10,346 nt of DNA from Acidobacteriota bacterium (GTDB taxonomy: Bacteria > Acidobacteriota > Blastocatellia > Pyrinomonadales > Pyrinomonadaceae). The DNA lies in contig SXVE01000290.1 of the NCBI GenBank assembly GCA_005790265.1, positions 1 through 10,346 on the forward strand, given 5' to 3'. A model generated the notes under the pieces. The model worked only from the letters and a program-made list of their open reading frames with translations. It did no database searches and was not told where the DNA came from. Position 1 is the stretch's first letter. Each line of letters starts with the position of its first letter. Shown here one piece after another: positions 1 through 5,244 of the stretch. Made by a program: the position numbers and the translations under genes.

Positions 1-73
1 AAATTTCGCCGACCGACAAATCGCCGAGTTCCGCCGTCATTTCAGCGTTAATATTTCCGTGTTCGTGTCGCAT
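1..73 (-). CDS. 5' end of an unknown gene, cut by the window edge
   Basis: An open reading frame starts with ATG at 73 and runs off the left edge. Its first 24 codons begin MRHEHGNINAEM and continue without a stop. It starts 9 bp after the stop codon of the DUF7009-like gene on the same strand, so it is probably the third gene of the fdhD unit. The bases before the ATG are A/T-rich and show no Shine-Dalgarno sequence. I do not recognise the family from so short a piece. Its position suggests a role linked to molybdenum enzymes, but that is inference only. A second in-frame ATG lies 11 codons downstream. Confidence 0.45.
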   Translation of the reverse strand, partial: MRHEHGNINAEMTAELGDLSVGEI

Positions 74-82
74 AAATTTTTT

Positions 83-463
83 TTAACAAATCGTTTTCGG
101 ATGCGGACAAGCATCGTTGTTGTCCGCATCGCCCGGACGTTCGCCGCAGACGAAATCTTTTTCGACAATGATTTTCAGCCGCACCGTGTCGCTGATTTTC
201 TGCTCGCCGTAAAGCCCGGTTAAATTCGTCTCCGCCCAATTTTCCGCCGTTTGCACGGGCAGCGTAATTTCGATTCGACCGTTGGAAATTTGCGCCGTAA
301 TGTCAGATGCATCGGCGGAAACAACGAGCGCGTAAATCAAATTTTCGCCCGGATTGATGCCGAAAGTGATTTGCTCGGCGACGCTTCCGGTTTCGCGCAA
401 ACGCCGAACTTCCGTTTGCAGAAGTCGCAGCCGGATCGAATTTTCGCGCAGACGCAGTTTCAT
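83..463 (-). CDS. DUF7009-like small conserved protein
   Basis: This 126-residue protein of unknown function begins MKLRLRENSIRLRL and ends with a cysteine- and acid-rich tail: EKDFVC at 101-106, then D-rich sequence, then ACPHP at 118-122 and a terminal Cys126. The opening, the internal TFG and WAET segments and the EKDF.C...P.P tail match my memory of the DUF7009 family, which I recall as small bacterial proteins without a known role; the family number is from recall. It has no signal peptide or membrane segment. Its ATG overlaps the TGA of fdhD as ATGA, so the two are probably translationally coupled. This makes a role in formate dehydrogenase or molybdoenzyme maturation plausible. The three C-terminal cysteines (106, 119, 126) could bind metal or sulfur, which is also inference. 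Confidence 0.75.
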   Translation of the reverse strand: MKLRLRENSIRLRLLQTEVRRLRETGSVAEQITFGINPGENLIYALVVSADASDITAQISNGRIEITLPVQTAENWAETNLTGLYGEQKISDTVRLKIIVEKDFVCGERPGDADNNDACPHPKTIC

Positions 464-1320
464 AAAACGATTCGCTCGCCGCCCGTATAAATATTAAAAC
501 GCCGGTCGCGCACGAAACCGAGCAGCGTCACATTAAATTTTTGCGCCGCTTCGACCGCGAGACTCGACGGCGCGCCGACCGCGCACACGACCGGAATTTG
601 CGCCATCACCGCTTTTTGAATCAACTCAAACGACGCGCGCCCGCTGAGAAATAAAATCACGTTGTCGAGCGGCAGATTGTCCTTTAAAAATTCCGCGCCG
701 ATCAATTTATCAACCGCGTTGTGCCGTCCGACATCTTCGCGCAAATTCAAAAGCTCGCCCGAATCGTCAAACAGCGCGGCGGCGTGCAAACCGCCGGTGC
801 GCTCGAAAATTTTTTGCGAATTTCGCAGTTTTTCCGGCAGGCTGTGAACGATTGCGGCGGAAATCGCCGGTGAATTCGCGTCCGTTTCGATTGCCCGCGC
901 GCCGGTTTCGAGCGCTTCGAGCGAAGATTTACCGCACACGCCGCAGCTCGAAGTCGTGTAAAAATTGCGTTCCAATTTTTTGAAATCAATCTGGGTTTCG
1001 GCGCTTAAATCAATTCGCACGGTGTTTTGATTGTTCGGAAATTTGCCGCAGTGTTTGATTTGAGTGATTTGATTCGTCGCCGTCAAAATTCCTTCGGTGT
1101 AGAGAAAACCGGCGGCGAGCGCGAAATCATCGCCGGGCGTGCGCATCGTAATCGAAACGGCGCGATGAATGCTCTTATTGTTTTCATTAAAACCGAGCCG
1201 AATTTCGAGCGGTTCCTCGACGGCGAGCCAATCAATTTCGCGGCTGACGGAATCGTCGGAAACGCGCTGAATTTTCGACTCGTATTTTCCCGTCTCGACT
1301 GCGCCGCCTGTTTTCGTCAT
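460..1320 (-). CDS. fdhD: FdhD, sulfurtransferase for formate dehydrogenase
   Basis: FdhD passes sulfur from a cysteine desulfurase (IscS in E. coli) to the molybdenum cofactor of formate dehydrogenases, which need the sulfurated cofactor to be active; it works in the cytoplasm. The 286-residue protein is normal length for the family. It carries the signature SSCGVCGKSS with the functional Cys126-x-x-Cys129 pair, REDVGRHNAVDKLIG at 194-208, SGRASFELIQKA at 226-237 and APSSLAVEAA at 250-259. The C-terminus RFNIYTG is also typical. The start at 1320 is the first ATG; no Shine-Dalgarno sequence precedes it, but a perfect TATAAT lies 7-12 bp upstream. Its 3' end overlaps the DUF7009-like gene by 4 bp. 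No formate dehydrogenase gene is visible in this window. Confidence 0.96.
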   Translation of the reverse strand: MTKTGGAVETGKYESKIQRVSDDSVSREIDWLAVEEPLEIRLGFNENNKSIHRAVSITMRTPGDDFALAAGFLYTEGILTATNQITQIKHCGKFPNNQNTVRIDLSAETQIDFKKLERNFYTTSSCGVCGKSSLEALETGARAIETDANSPAISAAIVHSLPEKLRNSQKIFERTGGLHAAALFDDSGELLNLREDVGRHNAVDKLIGAEFLKDNLPLDNVILFLSGRASFELIQKAVMAQIPVVCAVGAPSSLAVEAAQKFNVTLLGFVRDRRFNIYTGGERIVL

Positions 1321-1326
1321 AAAATA

Positions 1327-1332
1327 ATTATA
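1327..1332 (-). promoter_or_regulatory. Candidate -10 box of a leaderless fdhD promoter
   Basis: On the minus strand a perfect TATAAT ends 6 bp before the A of the fdhD ATG. If it is a -10 element, transcription would begin at or next to the start codon, giving a leaderless mRNA. This would fit the absence of a Shine-Dalgarno sequence. No convincing -35 hexamer is seen at 16-18 bp spacing. The region is A/T-rich, so a chance match is possible. Confidence 0.35.
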
Positions 1333-1421
1333 ACAAAAACGATAAAATCACGAGAAAAACAATCGCCAATGCGCGGCAACTGTGTAGAAGTCAGAGATTG
1401 GAAACTGAAATTGAGAGGGAA

Positions 1422-1573
1422 TGGGACGCTGATAAACGCGGATCGAGCGGATTTTCGCGGATTTAATTTTATAATTCTTTAATTCGACGGCAAGATTTAA
1501 TCCGCAACTTAACAAAAATTTGCTAAAAAATTATCCGTGCCAATCCGCTTAATCCGTGTTCAGCCGCGTCCCA
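1422..1573. repeat. 152-bp MITE-like palindromic element with GCGGAT/ATCCG arms
   Basis: The spacer between lpxC and fdhD holds an imperfect inverted repeat. The left arm (1422-1463) begins TGGGACGCTGATAAACGCGG and contains three GCGGAT cores about 10 bp apart. The right arm (1531-1573) is its approximate reverse complement, ending in GCGTCCCA, with three ATCCG cores. A nested second pair also exists: GCGGATTTAA at 1457-1466 and TTTAATCCGC at 1496-1505. The element has no open reading frame. It resembles the dispersed 'atccgtgttcatccgtg' type repeats I recall from several bacterial phyla. It could be a MITE, a REP-like element, or an RNA-level hairpin at the 3' end of the lpxC transcript. The rest of the spacer (1333-1421 and 1574-1618) shows nothing else. 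Confidence 0.7.
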
Positions 1574-1618
1574 TTTTCTTCCGGTTTTTTTCTGTGCTTT
1601 TGGCAGGGTTCCGAAATG

Positions 1619-2506
1619 TTAGTTCGCTCGCGCCGATACGAAATCATTATCGTCGCCGCGCGCTTCGACGATTTTCCACGCCGATTCGGTTTTGAGCAGT
1701 TTGCTCATCATTGCGGCGTGCACGGCGTGACCGCTTTTTTCGGCTTTTAATTTTCCGAGAAACGGCATTCCGAGCAGCGCGAAATCGCCGATGATGTCGA
1801 GCGTTTTGTGGCGCACGAATTCATCCGGGTAACGCAGCGGCTGCTCGTTGAGCATTCCGTCGTCGGTCAAAACAATCGCGTTGTCCAAAGAGCCGCCGAG
1901 CGCGAGATTGGCTTTGCGCAGCGTTTCGATTTCGCGCGTAAAACCGAACGTGCGCGCCGAACCGATTTCGCGTCCGAACGAGCCGTTTTCGAGCGTGAAT
2001 TGAAGTGTTTGCTGATTGATCAGCGGATGCGGAAAATCAATCGCGCATTCGACGGCGCACGCATTCGACGGTTCGATGCTCATTTTGCGGTCGCCGTCTT
2101 GGTATGCAATCGTTTCGAGAACTTTCAGAAAACGGCGCGGCGCATCTTGTTCGGTGATGCCGACGCGTTCAATGTCTTCAAGAAAGTTTTCGCTCGATCC
2201 GTCCATAATCGGAATTTCGATGTTGTCGAGTTCGATAAAACAATTGTCTACGCCCGCGCCGCGCAGCGCCGCGAGCAGATGTTCGCACGTCGAAAGCACG
2301 ACGCCTTTGCGCATTAAGGTCGTCGCGTAGCTGCAATGCGAAACGTATTCGATTGACGCCGGAATCTCAAAATTGTCGAGATCGGTGCGAACGAAAATAT
2401 AGCCGGTGTTCGGCGGCGCGGCGCGCAGCGTTAAATTAACCGCAACGCCCGTATGCAGTCCGGTGCCGCTGATTTCGATTGGCTGGGCAAGTGTTGTTTG
2501 TTTCAT
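1619..2506 (-). CDS. lpxC: LpxC, UDP-3-O-acyl-N-acetylglucosamine deacetylase
   Basis: LpxC is the zinc deacetylase that commits UDP-3-O-acyl-GlcNAc to lipid A synthesis, so the cell makes lipopolysaccharide or a related glycolipid. The 295-residue protein has the family landmarks: GLHTG at 16-20, STCEHLLAAL at 72-81 (catalytic Glu75 and zinc ligand His76), VRHKTLDIIGDFALLG at 231-246 (zinc ligands His233 and Asp237), and KSGHAVHAA at 257-265 with the active-site His260. The length is normal. I start at the ATG at 2506; a TTG one codon upstream is in frame but less likely. Upstream bases contain only a weak GAGAA. It lies divergent to the gene at 2736 and is not with other lipid A genes here. 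It is the only essential-type envelope gene in the window. Confidence 0.97.
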   Translation of the reverse strand: MKQTTLAQPIEISGTGLHTGVAVNLTLRAAPPNTGYIFVRTDLDNFEIPASIEYVSHCSYATTLMRKGVVLSTCEHLLAALRGAGVDNCFIELDNIEIPIMDGSSENFLEDIERVGITEQDAPRRFLKVLETIAYQDGDRKMSIEPSNACAVECAIDFPHPLINQQTLQFTLENGSFGREIGSARTFGFTREIETLRKANLALGGSLDNAIVLTDDGMLNEQPLRYPDEFVRHKTLDIIGDFALLGMPFLGKLKAEKSGHAVHAAMMSKLLKTESAWKIVEARGDDNDFVSARAN

Positions 2507-2613
2507 CAAAATTATTCTCGTCTAACGCTCACAAAAACTTTGTTTCTAGAATTGTTTATTACAAAACGCGTGCCGAAACTAAAAAAATTAGATTAAGTCT
2601 TTTAATTTCAATA

Positions 2614-2644
2614 ATTCATCATTCATCATTCGTCATTCATCATT
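2614..2644. repeat. Heptamer repeat ATTCATC, 4.4 copies
   Basis: Four consecutive 7-bp units read ATTCATC, ATTCATC, ATTCGTC, ATTCATC, followed by a partial ATT. One unit has a single A-to-G change. It lies in the spacer between the divergent lpxC and the gene at 2736. It resembles the short tandemly repeated (STRR) heptamers known from cyanobacteria. No spacer structure of the CRISPR kind is present. Confidence 0.85.
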
Positions 2645-2645
2645 G

Positions 2646-2673
2646 AAAAGTGTTGCTTTTCGGCAACAATTTT
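2646..2673. other. Short hairpin in the lpxC/2736 spacer
   Basis: TGTTGC (2651-2656) and GCAACA (2663-2668) form a perfect 6-bp stem with loop TTTTCG. After one mismatch, four A/T pairs extend it on both sides. It looks like a weak intrinsic terminator, but no gene ends here on either strand. It would lie in the 5' leader of the gene at 2736. It may be chance or a repeat-associated structure. Confidence 0.4.
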
Positions 2674-2693
2674 GTGGCGCGTTTTTACTATTG

Positions 2694-2714
2694 ACGATTT
2701 ACGATTTACAATTT
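2694..2714. repeat. Heptamer repeat ACGATTT, 3 copies
   Basis: Three consecutive 7-bp units read ACGATTT, ACGATTT and ACAATTT, ending 21 bp before the ATG of the next gene. This is a second, unrelated heptamer family within 50 bp of the ATTCATC run. The shared 7-bp period suggests the same slippage or insertion process. The array would sit in the 5' untranslated region of the gene at 2736. Confidence 0.75.
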
Positions 2715-2735
2715 AAGAAAAATCAAGAAAAAGTT

Positions 2736-3332
2736 ATGGCAATACAAACTGCGGGACAAAAACCGGTTAAAGCGGCAAAAATCAGAATCGAAAATCAGGC
2801 GACGTTTGCGTTGCCGAAAGATACGGAAGAGCAAATCGGCAAAATACTCGACTTTCTTCCGAGCGAACACCAGCGCGGCTTAGAGAAAATCAAGCTCGTG
2901 GATTTTATCAACGATCCGCGTCTGAAAAATCTCGATAAACCGATCAAAGGCGATTTGCCCGGACTTTATCATCCGCGCAACGGCAATCAAAACGCGTTTT
3001 TTGAAATCTCGATGGGCGCGCTTTTGCAGCCGACCGAGGGTTTTGCGAAAAAAATGATGGCGAAATCGGCGTTCAAAGGCAATCTCGCCGGAATGCTTTT
3101 TTCGCTCGTCGGTCAGCATTATTATTTAACGCTGCGGCATTCGGTCAAAAAACAAAGTCTGGAGCCGCAAATTCGCCAATACGCCGAGAAAAACCTCAAA
3201 CAATGGAGCAGCGAGCAGCAGGAACAAAATAACAATTTTCGCACCCGTTTGTTCAAACCGTTTCGCCCGCACATCGAAAGAATGGCGAAATGGCTGAACA
3301 AAAAAGCGTTGGAATCGCAGAAAAAAAGTTAA
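2736..3332 (+). CDS. Unknown 198-aa protein resembling an inactive zinc metallopeptidase
   Basis: I cannot name this protein. It begins MAIQTAGQKP and is basic at both ends, with no signal peptide or membrane helix. The order of elements recalls metallopeptidase-like proteins: an LVDFINDPR segment at 54-62, GLYHPRNGNQ at 76-85, then an AFFEISMGALL strand/helix at 87-97. These precede a helix at the place where HExGHH would be expected. Here that helix reads AGMLFSLVGQHYYLTLRHS (118-136): the first histidine and the glutamate are replaced by Leu124 and Val125, while His128 and His135 remain. A zinc protease mechanism therefore looks lost, and the fold assignment is itself inference. The ATG at 2736 is chosen because an upstream in-frame TTG at 2643 would put the heptamer repeats inside the protein. 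It is the first gene of the six-gene plus-strand run. Confidence 0.75.
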   Translation: MAIQTAGQKPVKAAKIRIENQATFALPKDTEEQIGKILDFLPSEHQRGLEKIKLVDFINDPRLKNLDKPIKGDLPGLYHPRNGNQNAFFEISMGALLQPTEGFAKKMMAKSAFKGNLAGMLFSLVGQHYYLTLRHSVKKQSLEPQIRQYAEKNLKQWSSEQQEQNNNFRTRLFKPFRPHIERMAKWLNKKALESQKKS

Positions 3333-3358
3333 TAAACGACAGCCGACTGATGAGAGCT

Positions 3359-3388
3359 GAGGTCTCGGAAAAGTTTTCCCGAGACTTC
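3359..3388 (+). promoter_or_regulatory. Strong intergenic hairpin before the DUF1206 gene
   Basis: GAGGTCTCGG (3359-3368) pairs with CCGAGACTTC (3379-3388) as ten pairs, one of them G-U in RNA. The loop AAAAGTTTTC can itself pair further. No T-run follows, so it is not a classic intrinsic terminator. It lies in the 77-bp gap between two co-directional genes and ends 21 bp before the ATG at 3410. It could stabilise mRNA, separate expression of the two genes, or mark a processing site. Confidence 0.6.
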
Positions 3389-3409
3389 ACGAGAAGCCAC
3401 ACACGAAAT

Positions 3410-4279
3410 ATGAAAGAGGAGACGGCGCCGCCGCAAACGGTCAGCGAAAAAATCGAAGAAACGATCAAAGTCGCTGAAGAAGCGGTGCGACGTCCGCTTA
3501 TCAAAAAGCTGGCGCGGTTCAGTTTTGTCGCCAAAGGCTTTTTGTTTATCATCATCGGAATTCTCGCCATTATGGTCGCGCTCGAACAAAAAGGCGGCGA
3601 GCTGGCTGATCCGGCGGGCGCGCTCGAAGCCGTCGCCGCGCTGCCGTACGGCAGAATTATTCTGGTGATTTTCGTCGTCGGCGCGTTCGCGCACGGCGCG
3701 TGGAACATTTTGCGCGGCATCGCCGACGTGGATAACGCCGGAAAAAACTGGCAGGGAATCGTGCGCCGCGTGATCGCCGTCGGCGTCGGGATTTTTTATT
3801 TCGGATTGGCGCTGACCGCGCTCGATATTCTGATCGCCGGACAGGAAGCCGACCGCAACGGCGCGATTCAGCGAATGATGGCGACGATTCTGCTCGCGCT
3901 GCCGCTCGGCGCGGTGCTGATGGCGCTGATCGGTCTTGGCACAATCGGCGCGGGATTCAGCGAATTTTACAGCGGTTTGACCGGGAAATATCAGGAGAAT
4001 TTCAAGATTCGCGTGCTCGGCGAAGGACAGCAGCGAATTATTACGTGGCTCGGCGTGTTGAGTTTTTCGGCGCGCGCGCTGATTTTGGTGATGATGGGCT
4101 GTTTTTTTCTCGCCGCCGCGTTTTATTATAATCCGAATGAAGCCGCCGGAGTTGACCGCGCGCTGGCGATTATCGCGCAGCAGAGTTACGGTCAGGTTTT
4201 GCTATTTATCACGGCGGCGGGTTTGCTTTGTCACGGCGTTCTGTCGCTTTACGAAGCGCGTTTTCGCCGCGTTTCCTAA
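3410..4279 (+). CDS. DUF1206 membrane protein
   Basis: A 289-residue integral membrane protein of the DUF1206 family, whose function is not established. The sequence is a triplicated two-helix unit. Likely membrane helices are at about 38-58, 82-103, 120-143, 158-180, 216-238 and 262-282. Each repeat begins with a short amphipathic stretch followed by a small-residue-rich helix (ARFSFVAKGFLF, RRVIAVGVGIFYFGL, LSFSARALILVMMG), and the second helix carries features such as AFAHGAWNILRG and GLLCHGVLSLYEARF. A charged 30-residue N-terminal segment, rich in Glu and Lys, should be cytoplasmic. I place the start at the ATG at 3410, after a GC-rich hairpin. The frame stays open to an ATG at 3290, but that would overlap the previous gene by 43 bp. 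The EVE gene follows after 36 bp. Confidence 0.88.
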   Translation: MKEETAPPQTVSEKIEETIKVAEEAVRRPLIKKLARFSFVAKGFLFIIIGILAIMVALEQKGGELADPAGALEAVAALPYGRIILVIFVVGAFAHGAWNILRGIADVDNAGKNWQGIVRRVIAVGVGIFYFGLALTALDILIAGQEADRNGAIQRMMATILLALPLGAVLMALIGLGTIGAGFSEFYSGLTGKYQENFKIRVLGEGQQRIITWLGVLSFSARALILVMMGCFFLAAAFYYNPNEAAGVDRALAIIAQQSYGQVLLFITAAGLLCHGVLSLYEARFRRVS

Positions 4280-4315
4280 TTGCAAAAAGTTAAAAAAACA
4301 TTGAAAAACGCGCGA

Positions 4316-4714
4316 ATGAATTACTGGCTGGTCAAACAGGAACCGGAAAAATATTCTTTTGATGATTTATTAAAAGAAGGCGCGACCGATTGGACGGGCG
4401 TGCGAAATTATCAGGCGCGCAACAATCTGCGCCTGATGCGCGCGGGCGACCGCGTTTTGTTTTATCATTCGGTTTCCGAAAAACAAATCGTCGGCATCGC
4501 TGAAGTATCGAAAGAAGAATTTCCCGATCCGACCGACGAAAAATGGATTGCCGTCGAATTAAAACCGCTCGAAAAATTTGCAAAATCCGTGAGTTTAGAC
4601 GAAATTAAAGCTGAAAAGAGTTTGGCGAACATCGCTTTGCTCAAACAATCGCGCCTTTCCGTGATGCCTTTGACAAAAGCGGAGTACGAAAAAATAACGG
4701 AACTGGCAGAATAA
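4316..4714 (+). CDS. EVE-domain protein, THYN1-like
   Basis: EVE domains belong to the PUA-like fold, related to YTH and ASCH domains, and are thought to bind modified bases in nucleic acids. The 132-residue protein is a single EVE domain: MNYWLVKQEPEKYSFDDL at the start, TDWTGVRNYQARNNLR at 24-39, AGDRVLFYHS at 43-52, IVGIAEVSKEEFPDPT at 58-73, and SRLSVMPLTKAEYEKI at 112-127. These are the conserved blocks, including the Trp and RNYQARN that line the binding pocket in known structures. The usual loop after PDPT (often FDPKS...YYDPKS) is missing, so this is a compact version. A TTG at 4280 is in frame, but the ATG at 4316 matches the family start. The gene is 36 bp from DUF1206 and 32 bp from the GNAT gene, probably one transcript. 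Confidence 0.93.
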   Translation: MNYWLVKQEPEKYSFDDLLKEGATDWTGVRNYQARNNLRLMRAGDRVLFYHSVSEKQIVGIAEVSKEEFPDPTDEKWIAVELKPLEKFAKSVSLDEIKAEKSLANIALLKQSRLSVMPLTKAEYEKITELAE

Positions 4715-4746
4715 AACTTTTTTGCCGCGAATATTTCATCGGTCAA

Positions 4747-5232
4747 ATGCAGATTCAAATCGAACAAGCTGAAAACGAAGACGTCGAAACCGTGGCGGCG
4801 ATTTTGCAGGAAGCCGCAAATTGGCTTATCGAAAACAATCAAAAATTGTGGCAGCTTGACCAACTCGCCGCCGATCAAATCAGAGAACAAGTCGAAAACG
4901 GAATGTTCTGGCTGGCGAAAGCCGACGGCGAAGCGGCGGGATGCGTCCGGTTTCAGCTGGCGGACGAAGAATACTGGGGCGATGTGCCGCACGCAGATTC
5001 GGCTTTTGTGCATCGTCTCGCCGTCAAAAGAAAGTTCGCCGGCAAAGGAATCGCTCAAAAACTGCTCGATTGGGCGAAAATTAAAGCTGCCGCCGAAGGC
5101 AGAGAGTTTTTGCGGCTCGACTGCATCAATCGCGAAACTTTGCGCCGCGTCTATGAAAATTACGGTTTTGCGTTTCACAGCTTAAAGGAAAGAAAACCGT
5201 ACACGGTCGCGCGCTACCAATTCAAACTTTAA
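4747..5232 (+). CDS. GNAT-family N-acetyltransferase
   Basis: A 161-residue acetyltransferase that would use acetyl-CoA to acylate an amine; the substrate cannot be read from the sequence. Motif A is clear: VHRLAVKRKFAGKGIAQKLL at 88-107, with the pyrophosphate-binding loop K-F-A-G-K-G (96-101) in place of the usual Q/R-x-x-G-x-G/A. A motif B-like RLDCINRETLRRVYENYGF is at 123-141. The N-terminal half has the amphipathic helices and ENGMFWLAKADGEAAG strand pair seen in the fold. Length is normal for a single GNAT domain. No strong ribosome binding site precedes the ATG at 4747. The stop lies 12 bp before the ATP-grasp gene, the second tightest spacing of the run. An acetyltransferase-fold enzyme beside an ATP-grasp ligase is a pattern known from peptide-modification operons, so the two may share a substrate. 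Confidence 0.92.
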   Translation: MQIQIEQAENEDVETVAAILQEAANWLIENNQKLWQLDQLAADQIREQVENGMFWLAKADGEAAGCVRFQLADEEYWGDVPHADSAFVHRLAVKRKFAGKGIAQKLLDWAKIKAAAEGREFLRLDCINRETLRRVYENYGFAFHSLKERKPYTVARYQFKL

Positions 5233-5244
5233 TCAGAAAAAATT

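Noticed and set aside
1027..1482. Plus-strand open frame over the fdhD 5' end and the spacer
   Set aside because: Most of it is antisense to fdhD, and the rest runs through the palindromic repeat; no motif is seen.
1808..2317. A long open frame opposite lpxC
   Set aside because: It lies entirely antisense to an intact lpxC with all catalytic residues, and its translation is arginine- and phenylalanine-rich, like a shadow frame.
2614..2644. Possible CRISPR-like array
   Set aside because: The units are 7 bp and directly adjacent with no spacers, and no cas genes are present.
3347..3408. CTGATGAG followed later by CGAAA, the core words of a hammerhead ribozyme
   Set aside because: No stem II can close between the two core words, either with CGAAA at 3404-3408 or with GAAAA at 3368, and no stem I or III partner is visible. 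Only the independent hairpin at 3359-3388 is supported.
3290..3409. N-terminal extension of the DUF1206 protein from an ATG at 3290
   Set aside because: It would overlap the previous gene by 43 bp and translate a strong hairpin; the added 40 residues resemble no family member I recall.
3657..3944. Arginine-rich open frame antisense to the DUF1206 gene
   Set aside because: Its low-complexity Arg/Ala/Ser composition comes from the GCG-rich codons of the membrane protein on the other strand.
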